Below, piece by piece: positions 26,101 to 37,634 of a DNA stretch of 64,000 bases. A model generated the notes under the pieces. The model was not told the DNA's origin. It saw only the letters and a program-made list of their open reading frames with translations, and searched no databases. Position 1 is the first letter of the stretch. Every line of letters starts with the position of its first letter. The stretch is from Hygrophila difformis (lineage: Eukaryota; Streptophyta; Magnoliopsida; Lamiales; Acanthaceae). Made by a program: the position numbers and the translations under genes. Where the stretch lies: the NCBI GenBank assembly GCA_030278955.1, contig JAOANR010000010.1, positions 11,687,884-11,751,883 of the forward strand, given 5' to 3'.

Positions 26101-27749
26101 AACTTTGTAGTATAAATACAAAGTCATTTTAATCCATTCAGTATGCATGCACATATAAAGATCAAAAGCTAAGAAAACCATCTAGTCCAGCAAATGTGCA
26201 ATTAAGATATCTAAAAAGGTAATCAACAAGCCAGTAGAAAAAGCTTATTTCTACCTTAAAGATTATCTCATATATAACGCATGCAAGTACGATTGTAAGT
26301 TTCACACAACTAGATCTAACCTTGCTCCTTAAAATTTCATAAGTCTTGACAAAAACAAAGTACTCTTTAAAGTACCTCAACCCATCCATTTGATATACAA
26401 AACGAGCCATAATTCTATTTAAAACTTCTTCAATGGCTAATTGCCTAATTATACTATATGCTCTATTGCTTTACAGTAGCTCCTGATTCTCCTACTTCAC
26501 TTGAGCTCCCATGATTTCTCAATTTTGCACAGTGCTCATTAGAGAGTTTCAACTTTCAAGGAGAGCAATAGGAACAATAAGCATCTTTTAATTCTACGAG
26601 GATTATGTTCATCATTGTGATAGCCAAAGGCATCACAGCCTCGAATATAGTTATATTGCGGGAAAGTAAGAAAAAGAAATTATTATAGCATAATCAAGAA
26701 GAAGGTGGTGTTACCGTAGCTCATTTTTAGAATGAGCAACATCAGTTTGAACGGACACGTGTGGTATGGTAATTATTTGGCTCTCTTCTATGCTGTATAT
26801 TGCATGACCGCATATGGATCCAATTTGCCGCCGCCTTATTACTAGTATCAAATAGTATGATTCCAGAAATTTAATGCAGCCTATAAAGCACCAGAGAAAC
26901 AGAAATTTAGACTCAAAAGCATGTTAAGCAACCAGCCAAAAGAAGGTACATCTGATTACATGTTGGCACATATTATTAGCTCATATCTAGACTTACCAAC
27001 AATGCCATATACCTTGGCGACAAAATTTAAACCTCCAGTGGCACGATTGCCTTCAGCAATCCTCTGGAGCAAGCTCTTGACTTCTTGCGGTGGATAAACC
27101 ACAGGGTCTTCACTGATATTTAAATCAGAAGTTTCCATTCTGTCAATCTTTAATACACGGAAGAATCTCTTGTTCCTATCACTCCCAATCAAATAATATC
27201 TCTGGAAAATAAATTTATATATAGTGAGGTTCTTCAGAAATATCAAAATCAATATTCAATAATCTTTCGTTCTGCCGAAGTCAAGAATTTTCGGTTCTTT
27301 TCAAAATCGAGTGTTCATGATTCAATCAAGCAATTCTCAGCGCAATCCATAAGAAAAACGATTGCTTTTACCCTAGGTTTACTCACACTAAGTTGAACAC
27401 AAATCCTGCATCAAACAGAACACCTTTTCCTTGCCATATGCTTAAAAAAAGGTATCTGATCAAGCAGTAGCAAGATCATAGAAGAGGGAAAGAAATGATT
27501 AACAACCGACTGATCAAGTTCAATTTCAAAAAGGGAACAGCCGCCACAACAGAAATTAGCTTCCTCGGGCATCAAAACAAAAATAATTCTAACCGCGCGG
27601 GTTTCATAGAGGCGGAATTTCTCCAACGAGTACGATTTGGGGTCCGGTGGGTTCTCCGGGTCGTTTGTGGGGTGAATTTTGGACGAATTAGACCCATACA
27701 CCGGTGGAAGATTCGCTGAATTGGATTTCTGGCTCTCTGATTTCGCCAT
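18788..27749 (-). CDS. SAC1: SAC-domain phosphoinositide phosphatase, SAC1/FRA7-like
   Basis: Sixteen exons (complement): 27594-27749, 26997-27201, 26715-26880, 25734-25956, 25389-25465, 24599-24786, 24396-24493, 24125-24258, 23914-24048, 22301-22676, 22061-22182, 21758-21865, 20981-21175, 20254-20445, 19869-19980, 18788-19051. Total 2751 nt, 916 aa, all splice phases consistent. The protein starts MAKSESQK. It has the SAC N-terminal fold ([16 protein letters not shown]) and the catalytic CX5R motif in [12 protein letters not shown] at residues 516-527, with Cys 519 the likely nucleophile. It also has the long C-terminal region of plant subgroup I SAC proteins. Length fits Arabidopsis SAC1 (about 912 aa, from memory) better than the shorter SAC2-5. 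SAC1 is a PI(3,5)P2 phosphatase acting on endomembranes, important for actin and cell-wall thickening. No disruption is seen in the frame. Confidence 0.93.
23128..23184. repeat. Compound microsatellite in a SAC1-like intron
   Basis: A run of C is followed by (TC)n and then (TA)n, in the intron between exons 9 and 10. It is likely length-variable. Confidence 0.9.
23236..23747. mobile_element. MULE-type MITE in a SAC1-like intron
   Basis: The left end AGAGCTATAAA and the inverted right end AGAGCTGTAAA are flanked by a 10-bp direct repeat aggtggaagt (23226-23235 and 23748-23757). The 512-bp interior has subterminal cgaacgaacacgaa-type repeats on both sides and an AT-rich middle, with no ORF. 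A 9-10-bp TSD points to the Mutator group. It lies well inside the intron between exons 9 and 10. Confidence 0.75.
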
Positions 27750-28087
27750 GCCGAAATCAAGCGCTTGAACTACAGGAATATCAGGACGAATGTGCAGGTT
27801 ACAGCATTTCTTGAAGGCTCGCAAATCCCGTCGCTATTTTTTGCAGATTCTTTCCCAGTTCCCGTCCTGCGTTTTACCTTTTTTCTTGACTCCCAACTAA
27901 AATCGCCTGTGTCAGAGAGTATGGTACAGCATCATCAAAAATCGCAGCGCTGAAACGCGAATTTTTCCTTTAAGGACCATTTCCACTACTCATGCTCCAA
28001 AAGCGTGGTTTAAAAGGCATATTATTATGGGCCACTATTTCATTATCTATTCAAAGCCTCAAACTTTGAAGCAAAGGGCAACCAAGG
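27750..28087. promoter_or_regulatory. Short divergent promoter between the SAC1-like and DnaJ-zinc-finger genes
   Basis: Only 338 bp separate the two start codons, which point away from each other. The segment must hold both 5' untranslated regions and core promoters. TTTAAAAGG near 28010 and TGGGCC at 28028 (a site II-type motif) are visible on the zinc-finger side. Shared regulation is inferred from spacing alone. Confidence 0.55.
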
Positions 28088-28762
28088 ATGCCGAATCTTC
28101 AATTGTGCAGCACCAGCATCTTCACCCATCCAGCGCCATTGCACCACCATCCTCGTCTAATTACCAATGGAATTGGGGAAACATCTTGGAAGAAGCAAGA
28201 AAAGAAGGGCTCCAACTTTGAGCTACATGCGGCAAAACCTGGTGGCTCCCCATTCAAATCAGTATATATCTACTGCTCAACACACCCTTGAAGCCCTTCA
28301 TTTCTAGCTTGTATATTTTACCTGAATCTAGAATCAGCTGCAGAAATTCCCCGCCCCCCATTTTTGCAGGTAGCAAGCAGGTGTCAAACGTGCAAGGGGC
28401 AAGGAGCAATTGAATGCCCTGGCTGCAAGGTCTTTCCATTCAATTCTATTTTACATTCACTTTCTGTGCTTAACTTTTAGCTATGGTATCGTTCACCTGA
28501 CAGCTTTTTTTGGGTTCTGAGATAATCCAGGGAACAGGGAAGAATAAGAAGAATGGAAACATTTTCGAGAGATGGAAGTGAGTTTTATTTGATAACCAGC
28601 AATTATGTAGTATATGTTGTGTTCATAATTTGATTCTTTTGTCTGAGAATTATCAAAACACGTGGTTCATGAAGGTGCTTTGATTGCCAAGGATTCGGGC
28701 TGAAGAGCTGCCCGGTTTGCGGAAAAGGAGGATTGACACCGGAGCAACGTGGAGAACGATGA
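28088..28762 (+). CDS. Plastid-type DnaJ zinc-finger (CXXCXGXG) protein, BSD2-like
   Basis: Four exons: 28088-28261, 28370-28429, 28531-28577, 28675-28762 (369 nt, 122 aa). Four zinc motifs occur in order: CQTCKGQG, CPGCKGTG, CFDCQGFG and CPVCGKGG, the last with Gly-Lys swapped. This is the DnaJ cysteine-rich fold without a J domain. The end is LTPEQRGER. Residues 1-58 are basic and Ser/His/Pro-rich with few acids at the start, like a chloroplast transit peptide. BSD2 and LQY1-type relatives assist Rubisco or photosystem assembly or act as thiol chaperones in plastids; which applies here is unknown. The start at 28088 was chosen because its frame joins the zinc-finger exons at phase 0. A frame starting at 28027 does not. 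Confidence 0.85.
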
Positions 28763-28996
28763 AGGAATGTTATACTATATAGGGATCAACATTCTTCAGG
28801 CAATCAGTACACAGATCGAAGTGCATTTACATTTGTGAATATTGAACATGTTTTGTACCACCAGTTATCACATGATGTCTTTTTAGCTTTTCTTTTTGCT
28901 TACACCTATGTACCCAAAATATTTATCCCTGTTGACCAGAGCAATTATTAAGCCCGAATAATTCCGTATTGGCTCAGCATTCTACTTAATTGCAAG

Positions 28997-29522
28997 TAGG
29001 GATGAAAACGGTACGGATACGGTCGGATAGTGTCGGATACGGATATTATCCATATTTTTTTTTGTCGAATTCGGTATCGAATACGGATGGGCCGGATACG
29101 AATACGGTTTCGGATATTTCGGATTACGGATACGGTACGGATACATGACGGATATATGACGGATTCGGATTCAATCGGATACAGATTATCAGATAATTTT
29201 TTATAATCTTTTTTAAAAATTTGATATTTTTTTATAATTATTAATAATTTTTAATTATTAAATAATAATATATTAATATATTCGGATATCCATATTTAAA
29301 ATCCGGATAATATCCTATCAATTTTCGGATACGGTCGGACATTCTCGGATACGGTTAGATATTTTCGGATACGAATACGAATGCGGATATTAAAATACGA
29401 ATTCGGATTCGGATACGAATATTGAAATATCCGGCCGGATAGTCGAAAACGGATTCGGATTCGAATATAATCGGATACGGCATCGGATCGGTCGGATATT
29501 TACCGTACCGCTTTCACCCCTA
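28997..29522. mobile_element. hAT-type MITE with CGGATACGG repeats
   Basis: The terminal inverted repeats TAGGGATGAAAACGGTACGG and TAGGGGTGAAAGCGGTACGG differ at 2 of 20 positions. The 8-bp duplication attgcaag is exact (28989-28996 and 29523-29530), which is the hAT signature. Most of the 526 bp consists of tcggatacgg-like short repeats around an AT-rich core. It has no ORF. Confidence 0.88.
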
Positions 29523-29530
29523 ATTGCAAG

Positions 29531-30608
29531 CCCATTTCACAATGGAATCTAGGGATTTCGAGCAAAAAAAAAAACAGACTGTGAATGGCGGTTCCCTTGA
29601 GTAGTCAACGGCAGTTGAGACCTAAGATCATGGCATCATGGAGAATTGAGCAGTCTGGCATGAAGGTCGGCCTATAAATACCTGAGACGCCTCCAATTGG
29701 GACACTTTCAACACTTCTCAAGAAGCAGCCTTTACATATTTTTTCATTTTTTTTTTGCTTTCTATTTTCCTTTCCATTTGTTTATCGCTTTCTGTCTTAA
29801 ATTGTTTATCGCGCTTTCTTTCATTCTGCAATTTCCTTTGTTTTACAGCTTTCTTCCATTCATGTTGTTATTTTCCAGTTCAATTTCTTTCTGCAATTCT
29901 TGTAGCCTTCAACGTTCATCAATCAAAAAAGAGGGTTTTCTTCCTCTGAAATTTCGTAGTTAACATCCGCAAAAAAATTAAGTACTTACCCTAATGCAAA
30001 ACGAACTAGTTCATTATCTGGCCAAATAAAAATTTCTATGATAAATATTCTCAATAAACTAGGGCTTGTATAGCTAATCTGTATATAGCTAATGAATTTA
30101 TTAAGTCGACAAAAAATTTAAAAAAAAAATAAAAAAAAAAAAATACAAAGACTACACAATGCATTTAAACAGATACTACATGGGAGCTGTAATATACACA
30201 ACACAGGCGCCTAAGCCCTCAAGAATGGTAAGGATAACATCTCGTATGAATTTGGCAAGCACAAATGGCATAGATGCCGGAACTGTTTCTAATGACGATC
30301 CACGGAAAGAAGGAATTCCCAAGAGAGTATATGAAATGGAAAAGTCAAAATATAAATTAGCATCAAGATGGGTTGTACTTTGCATCGATTATATCGGTAC
30401 CTACACATGCTAGGTGATCCCATTCTATGTTGCGCATGAAACTGACGTCCCACCCGGCTACTTGCCAGTTGCCACACCTGGCCTCTCCTAAAGCCATTCT
30501 AATCGATTGCATCATGTGAGATATCTGATTAAGGACCTACTCCATTTGTTTGAATTTTTATTTTTATTTTTATTTTTTGACTTTTGCTTTATAATTTCTT
30601 ATCAATTA
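29531..30608. other. Intergenic stretch with a TATA-type core and no supported gene
   Basis: A good TATA box (TATAAATA, 29673-29680) is followed by a long pyrimidine-rich leader-like tract to about 29900, but no coding exon follows. It may be an LTR relic or an orphaned promoter. A poly-A-rich tract lies at 30117-30143. A 69-codon open frame on the minus strand (30176-30385) has a hydrophobic C-terminus but no recognisable family and no spliced continuation. Confidence 0.35.
29673..29680 (+). promoter_or_regulatory. TATA-box-like element without an attached gene
   Basis: TATAAATA is preceded by GC-balanced sequence and followed by cacttctcaa and a CT-rich leader, the usual layout of a plant or LTR core promoter. 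No downstream ORF supports a gene. Confidence 0.35.
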
Positions 30609-30618
30609 CTCCGTATTT

Positions 30619-31138
30619 CTAGGTGAAGATGGGCAGTGGATTGGAGGTGGGTGTGGCTTTCTAGGTGAAGCTACTAATACCTTTGCAGAACTTGCAGCTT
30701 TGGTGAAGGGACTTTCCTTTGTGAAAGAGATGGGTGTTTCAACGGTGTGTGTTAATTCAGATTTGAAGACAGCCATTCATCTGCTGGCATCCAACGACAA
30801 ATTCCATCCTTTGGCAGCTCTTATCATGCAAATCAAGGAGCTGAAGGAGTCTTTTGCAGAGTGTGGGATTTTTCATGTGCTTAGGGAAGGGAATAAGGTT
30901 GCCTATCATCTTGCAAAACATGGAGCTGCTATTGAAGAATTCTTCACTATTTGGGCTTTTCCCCTGATTTTGTGAGGGGGACATGGTGACGGATGCATCC
31001 GGTGCATGGTTTCCCAGGGACTAGTTCTATTTCGCTTTCCTTTCTTTAGATTGTATTTCCTTTATTTTTCTTTTATCTTTTTTCACTTATTCTCTGGCTT
31101 CGGCTCTGCGAAAAAAAAAAAAAAAAAAAAAAAAAAAC
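30619..31138 (+). mobile_element. 5'-truncated LINE (RNase H domain and poly-A tail)
   Basis: A 10-bp duplication ctccgtattt (30609-30618 and 31139-31148) brackets the piece. A ~27-nt poly-A tail at the right end marks target-primed insertion. The coding part to 30975 encodes the end of a LINE RNase H domain: TFAELAALVKGL, the NSDLKTAIHLL core and a final HVLREGNKVAYHLAKHG. The rest of the element was never inserted. Confidence 0.88.
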
Positions 31139-31402
31139 CTCCGTATTTGTTTGGGCTTTTCTAAAAAGTTGAAAAAGTCAAAATTTAACTTTTTTGGAAG
31201 TAGGTGTATGGTTACTTATGGGAATGAAGAGTTATTTTGGGCGGTAAAATATGAAAATACCCCTACATACATTTTTAATATAATCAAATTTTTATATAAT
31301 AGCTTAATTTAAAATAATTAAATTATTAAGTGAAGCAACGGTAGATCAAGATTTCTCCAAGAATTCTCCCTTTCCTTCTCTCTTTCCCCATCTGCTCTTT
31401 CT

Positions 31403-32858
31403 ATGGCGGACGACGGACGAGAGGATCATGGTGGTATTCCACTTGATTCCGACGACCCCCGCGCCTCCAAGCGTCCCCGTGCATCCTACAGCGAGATCGC
31501 CCGTAAAAGAGATGGTTTTGTCCATGTCACCTTGGAAGACTCATTGGAAGATCTTGCCGGAGACCCGTCTGATATTGTTACCACCTATGTCGATGGTTCT
31601 CCGGTGGTGACTCTGTCCTCGGCGTATAAAGATCTGCTTATCCAGCCTTGGCTCCATGCGGTTATCATCAAGGTGGTTGGACGCTCCGTTTCCTATAGAG
31701 TCTTGAAAGCAAGGCTTGAACACATTTGGCCTGCATCTGCTTCGGTTTCAATTGTTGATCTTGACAATGGCTATTATGTGGTGAAGTTCCAATCTCAAGA
31801 TGATGCTCTTTTCGCCCTAACAGGCGGCCCCTGGATGGTGGCCGGCCATTATTTGCACGTTCAACAGTGGACCGAGGACTTTGATCCCCATACCAATGTT
31901 ATTCATTCCATGGTCGCTTGGGTGCGTTTGCCTAAACTCCCGACCTTTGTTTACAACCGAAGGATGCTCCACCACCTAGGCTCTCTCATTGGGGATGTTG
32001 TTAGTATCGATTTCAACACTGATACATCTGTTCGAGCTAGGTTTGCTCGTCTAGCCATAAGATTTCCTCTATCTAAGCCCCTTGTTCCGCAGATTACGGT
32101 GGCTGGCCGGATAATCAAATTAGAATATGAGAATCTTAAGCTCGTATGTTTTCAGTGTGGTCTGTACGGCCATGTCCAATCCAGTTGCCCGGAATCAACC
32201 AAGGCAGTCTCACGGCCCCAAGAACCTGCTAATCCTCCTTTACAAGATCGGGCGAATCCACTCTCTAAGCCTTCTTTTGGTCCCTGGATGATTGCGCAAC
32301 TGTCGCCGGCCGCGCCCTAATCCCAATCCAAGAACTCCTAAATCTCCTATCGCTAACCAAGGTCGTAACAGGTTTGGCCCACTTAATGATGATAACGAGC
32401 ATATTGATCCCATGGATGATGACTCCCCCCGGCCTCAGCTCCTTAGTCCCCATCACCAACCGATGCCCCAAGAAAGGAGTACTAACAAGCCTGATCGGCC
32501 AAGGCAGCGATCCCCTTCTCCGGTTATCGGAGTACAAGATCCTCCCGAGAATCATTCAGCCTGGCTTTCTCAACCTTCTGGAGCACGAATTTCTACTGTT
32601 CGAACCACCTTGCGGCCAGATCACCATGCTGCTGTTATTGTCGAAGATCCGTCTTCCCAGTCACGTAGCAAGGGTGGTAAAATACCTGGTTCTCAGGGAG
32701 GTCGCCCACCTAATAATCTAGGGTCTACTAGTCATGATCCAATGGACGTAGGGAACAGTGAGTCCCATGCACACTCCAGCTGGGCGGCAAGCCTGCCGAC
32801 CCACTTCCGTAACTTAGACCCTGGTTCTATATTGCCTCTTCTCTCATTTTCCTTATGA
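31403..32858 (+). pseudogene. LINE ORF1 (gag-like, DUF4283 and CCHC knuckle), frameshifted
   Basis: The start is MADDGREDHG. A DUF4283-type RNA-binding region (ALFALTGGPWMVAGHYLHVQ) is followed by a zinc knuckle CFQCGLYGHVQSSC (C-X2-C-X4-H-X4-C). The frame ends at 32320 after a shift near 32290. The Pro/Arg-rich tail continues in another frame to 32858. The protein would bind LINE RNA. Confidence 0.85.
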
Positions 32859-35800
32859 ATTTAAATATTATGTGTTGGAATGTGCAGGGAGCAGGATCCA
32901 AGGAATTTCGTCGTGAATTTCGTGACATGATGAACCATAATAGAGTTGATTCCATGGCCATTTTTTAGCCTAGAATTAGCGGTATTTGTGCTGATAGATT
33001 TGTTAATAAATGTCATTTTCCTAACTCTTTTCGTATTGAAGCTGAAGGTTTTGCCGGAGGGATTTGGTTGTTATGGAAAGATGCCATCAAAGTGGAAATT
33101 ATTGAATGTCACTCCCAATTTATTGATTCGGTCATTCACTCATCCAACTTTTCTATATTTGTCACTATGGTCTATGGTGCCCCGAACAAGTACAGGCGAT
33201 CTTGGTTGTGTCTGCAACTTTCTCGTATTAAGAGTAACAGATTTGGTCCGTGGTTGGTCGGTGGAGACTTGAATTGTATTGCTAGGAATTGTGAATCCCG
33301 AGGTGGTGCTAAGACCAATATTGCTGGCTCCGAGCTCTTGAACTGGATCAATTCGAACAACATGGCTGAACTCAAAACCTTCGGTAGCCAATTTACATGG
33401 GGCCGGGGACTCCTTAGAAGGCGTTTAGATCGTATGATGAGCAATAAGAAATGGTTTGATATCTTCCCCCATGGAACGGTGAAAGTTCTCCCCAGAATTC
33501 AATCCGATCACTCTCCTCTTCTTCTCCGTCTTTCCGATAGATGCCTTGATAGTTTCCACCATTCTGTAAGGCCTTTTCGTTATAAACTTTGTTGGCAAAA
33601 CCATTCTGGCTTTAAGCATATTGTTCAGGCAGTCTGGAGTGATGAGACTTCTCTCAACTCTAAACTTAACAATCTGCAAAAGGCTGCCTCTGAATGGCAC
33701 AAAAAAGTTTTCAACAATATTGGCAGACGCAAGAATCGTATTAGAGCTAGGTTGGCTGGCACTGAGAAGAACCCGAATTGGTCGACCAATCCTTTCCAGC
33801 AACGTCTTCATTCCCAACTTTGTGCTGACCTTGCTCGGATCCTTGAAACTGAAGAGCTCAACTGGATTCAGCATAGCGTAAGGGATTGGTCCTCCGTTGG
33901 CGATCAAAACACTAAATTCTTCCACAATTTTGTTAAACACAGGAAGGCCAAAAAATCTTTTTCTATACTTGAAAATGCTGAGGGACTGGTCATGACAGAG
34001 GACGGGGATATTCGAGACATGGTTACTTCCTATTTTAAGTGTCTTTACAGTGATCCACAAACTCCTTCGGCCAACAGTTTCTCTGGTACTGAAACCATCC
34101 ATTGTATTTCTCAATCTGATTCACTCCTTTTGGATGTTGTTCCTTCGGATGAAGACATATGGCAGGCTGTCAAGGGAATGTCACCACTCAAAGCTCCTGG
34201 ACCAGACGGATACCATGCTGCATTCTATCAAAAGAATTGGAAGATTGTGGGCAAATCAGTCTGTGAATTTGTCAAGGATTGTTTTAAGCATCCCTGGAAG
34301 CTTGAGGCGATCAACCATACTCTTCTAGTCCTTATTCCTAAAGTTCCTAATCCTAAATCGGTTTCTCAATTTCGCCCTATTAGTCTTTGTAATGTCCTTT
34401 ATAAGATCATGACTAAAATTATCACTAATAGGCTTACTTTTGTTATGCCTAAGCTGATTTCTGCAGGGCAAGCTAGTTTTGTCAAGGGCCGCTTTATCCA
34501 AGACAACATCATCATCAGTCAAGAAATAGCTCATTATCTGGACAAATCTACGGCTAGACCTGGGTTCATGATTATTAAACTTGATCTTGAGAAGGTTTAC
34601 GATAAGCTTCGATGGCAATTCATCCATGAAACTATGATAATGGCAGGTTTCCTTCTAATTGTACTAACTTCATTATTCACTGTGTTCAAACGTCTTCTAT
34701 GCAGGTCCAATGGGACAACCTTCCATCTAATATTTTTAAACCCTCTCGTGGGGTTCGCCAAGGCGATCCAATATCTCCTTACTTGTTTATCCTCTGTCTT
34801 GAGCATCTGGGGGCTATGATTAATGAGGCTGTCTCTGCTGGCTTATGGCATCCTGATAGCTGGGATAGAGGTGACCTTAAAATCCCCTATATATTCTTTG
34901 CGGATGATATTCTGCTTTTTGCCAAAGCATCTACAGATCAAGCTAGGCTTATCAAACATATCCTGGACCAATTTGGTAGCATGTCTGGTCTCTTGGTTAG
35001 CTCTCAGAAATCTAGAATTTTATTTGGTAATATTGTTCCTACTGCCACTCGTCGAAGTATCGAACTTGATCTCGGGTACAAGAGTGCCTCCAATCTCGGC
35101 ACTTATTTAGGCATTCTTACTCATACCGGCCGCAGGACCAGTTCTTATTATGGTTTTCTCCTTGACAAAATGAATTCGAAGCTCTCCGGATGGGCGAGTA
35201 GATATCTTAGCTTGGCTGGACGAGCAACCCTTGTCAAATCTGTTCTCCAATCGATCAGTATCTATGCCATGCAAGTCATGCGTCTTCCTCGTAATATCAT
35301 TCAAAAAATGGAGCAAATCTGCAGATCTTTTCTCTGGGGTTCCACGGCCAATAAGAGGAAAACCCACATTTTAGCATGGAATATCATCATAAAGAAACCG
35401 ACAGCTGGCGGTCTTGGCATATATGATTTGCATACCCTTAATGATGCCCTCTTTTTGAAAAACTGGTGGAGTCTTGTATCCAGGAGAACCACTTGGACAT
35501 CCATTCTCAAAGCTCGTTATGGATGGATGGGTCATAACTTCAAATTAAAATCCCAAGCCTATTCGCATTTTGCAAAAGACTTGGCTTCATCTCGGCATCT
35601 ATTCATTCCATTTCTCGGTTGGAATCTGGGCAACGGTAAGGACATCTATTTTTGGCAGGATAAATGGCTAAACTTTAACCTTTCTTTGCAGGATCTAGCC
35701 ACACGACCGTTATCTCAACTGGATCTTGCTCGTACAGTTGATTATTATATTGAAGGTGATCAATGGGCGCTGCACAAATTCGTGGATCACCTCCCATTGG

Positions 35801-36899
35801 ATGCTGTGCTTTCAATTCTCCGATGCAATCCCCCTACAGCTGAGGATCAACCTGACTAACCACGATGGATTCCTTCCAAACGAGGATTATTCTCAACAAA
35901 AAGCGCCAGGGAAATCCTAGCTAACCAGCCTGATTCTGATGTAACTGCATACAAAGAGTGGCAAGCTATCTGGAGATGGTCGGTTTCTCAACGTGCCCGC
36001 ACGTTTCTCTGGATTTGCAGACATGAGAAGATCTTGACAGCTGATGAAAAGGTGAAGAGAGGCATGCACGTGGACCCTGCCTGCTGGAAATATGGAGAAG
36101 TGGAAACTGGAATCTATGCACTTCGCGATTGCCCGGACTCCTCGAGGGTTTGGTTTTCTCTCGATATTTCACCTTCTTCACTATTCTGGTCTCATACTCT
36201 CCCTACTTGGATTGACTCCCATCATTGCTGCTCCGTTGGTGATCCTGAAGCCTTGCTTTTTGGATTTGGTATATGGGAAATATGGAAAGCCCGGTGTCGT
36301 GAGTTTTATGGGAACGAGAGAATCTACTGGGATCGCATTCACCATCAGATTCGCCGCATGCAATCTGAATTTTTGATGGCCCGTACTGATCTTAGAGCCC
36401 TCGGTCTCAAGAACTGGCGTACAAGGCAAATTAGATGGACTAAGCCTCCTTCTGGTTGGGCTAAGGCTAATTGTGATGGCCGAAGAGGTAGACGTTCCTG
36501 CATGGCTGGTGGTATTATTCGAGATGATCAAGGACGTTGGCTAGGCGGTATTCGGGCCAAAGGTGGCACTAAGGATGTAGTTCAGACCGAAGCGTAGGGC
36601 ATCCTTCTCTGCCTCCAATTGGCCTGGGAGTTAAACATACCAAAGATTGAAGTTGAAACAGATTGCAAGCAGCTGCTTGAGCTCCTCAATGGGAACCCTT
36701 CTATCCCTCCGTCTCCAGGTCCTTTCACTGACCTTCTAGTTAAAATTCAATCTATCATCCGATAGCAATTGGAAGTGAAGTTTGCTTGGATTCTTAGGGA
36801 GGCAAACCATGTTGCTGATTTACTTCTTAAAGATAACTCTCTCTTTTGGGGTGTGGAGTATCTTGTTAGACCCCTGATTGTATTCAATCCGCCTTACTG
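32855..36899 (+). pseudogene. LINE ORF2 (endonuclease, reverse transcriptase, RNase H), broken
   Basis: The start at 32855 reads MNLNIMCWNVQG, the usual APE-type endonuclease start. A stop at 32966 is followed in the same frame by the rest of the endonuclease (GGDLNCI, and SDHSPLLL near 33505). The reverse transcriptase follows (PGPDGYHAAFYQ, LIPKV, FRPISLCN). A frameshift near 34650-34700 precedes RGVRQGDPISPYLF and the catalytic FADD near 34900. Another shift after 35859 leads to a zf-RVT-like region. An RNase H domain (WAKANCDG) has a stop at 36595-36597 and another near 36763. At least four lesions rule out activity. Confidence 0.88.
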
Positions 36900-37332
36900 A
36901 TTAACTGTAATGGCTTGTACCATTCTCGGCAATTTTTTGAATGAAATGGCTTCGGCCCCTTTCTACCGAAAAAATAATTAAATTATTAATTACAAAATCA
37001 AATTATATTTATAGATAATCTTATAAAAATGTTGCCCTCTTTTAATAATTCTAATATATGAAAAGGCACATAAAATTTATCCAAACCACTTTTAATTATC
37101 CATCCAAATATTATTTGTTTTTATTTCTAAATTCTCATTCTCCCTTTTGTATCAATTTTTACTTTGTTTCAATAGTCCAAACAAACGGTGAGATTAGCTG
37201 ATTAATTAAATTTTGCAATATCGGTATTAAATTAGTAATAATACTCCTCCAAAAAAAAAAAATAGTAATAATTGGGCTAATTCGTTAGACAGTTTTAGGA
37301 TGGGCTAGTTGACCCACTGGTTGACTTGTGAT

Positions 37333-37362
37333 TGGGCCTAAAAAGTGGGCCATAGAAGCCCA
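37333..37362. promoter_or_regulatory. Cluster of site II (TGGGCC/T) motifs upstream of RanBPM-like
   Basis: TGGGCC at 37333-37338 and 37346-37351, and AGCCCA (TGGGCT on the other strand) at 37357-37362. Clustered site II elements are bound by TCP factors and are typical of promoters active in growing cells. Confidence 0.6.
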
Positions 37363-37389
37363 CATAGTTCATCGTCCATACCATTTCCC

Positions 37390-37396
37390 TATAAAT
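37390..37396 (+). promoter_or_regulatory. TATA box of the RanBPM-like gene
   Basis: TATAAAT lies 28 bp after the last site II motif and about 240 bp before the start codon. Transcription would begin near 37420. Confidence 0.6.
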
Positions 37397-37634
37397 GGTG
37401 GCACTAATCATCCCAAAGTGAAATAAGAATCACAGATAGAAATGAGAAATGAAATTCGCAGTATCGGCAGCAGGAGTCCAGTAGATGGATAAACTAACTA
37501 CAGTAAAAGCCTAAAAGCCCATCGATTTTCAAATTGCCCCGTTCCTAAGAAATCTCTTGATCCTCCAATTTTCCCAATTTCCCTGTTCCGGTGCAACCTT
37601 GATTCTTGATTACTCCATTTCAACGGAAACAGCA

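Larger units (their letters stand above)
31330..36970 (+). mobile_element. Nearly full-length plant L1-type LINE, decayed
   Basis: An 18-19-bp duplication based on aataattaaattatta flanks the element (31311-31329 and 36971-36989). It is 5.6 kb and contains both ORFs in order. The 3' end is a short A-rich tail after ctaccg. All domains of an L1-type plant LINE are recognisable but frames are broken, so it is inactive. Confidence 0.92.
30609..37192. mobile_element. Small MITE interrupted by two LINE insertions
   Basis: The left end CTCCGTATTTGTTTGG and inverted right end CTCACCGTTTGTTTGG are similar. ATTA lies on both sides (30605-30608 and 37193-37196). Removing the LINEs leaves roughly 400 bp. 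The interior has agttattttgggcggtaaaata, also found in variant form near 370. The superfamily is uncertain; a TTA-type target suggests PIF/Harbinger. Confidence 0.5.

Noticed and set aside
30176..30385. 69-codon minus-strand frame with hydrophobic end
   Set aside because: Protein-like in places but no recognisable family, no spliced neighbours; kept only as a note in the intergenic entry.
33425..34114. 229-codon minus-strand frame
   Set aside because: Antisense shadow of the LINE ORF2 endonuclease/RT region.
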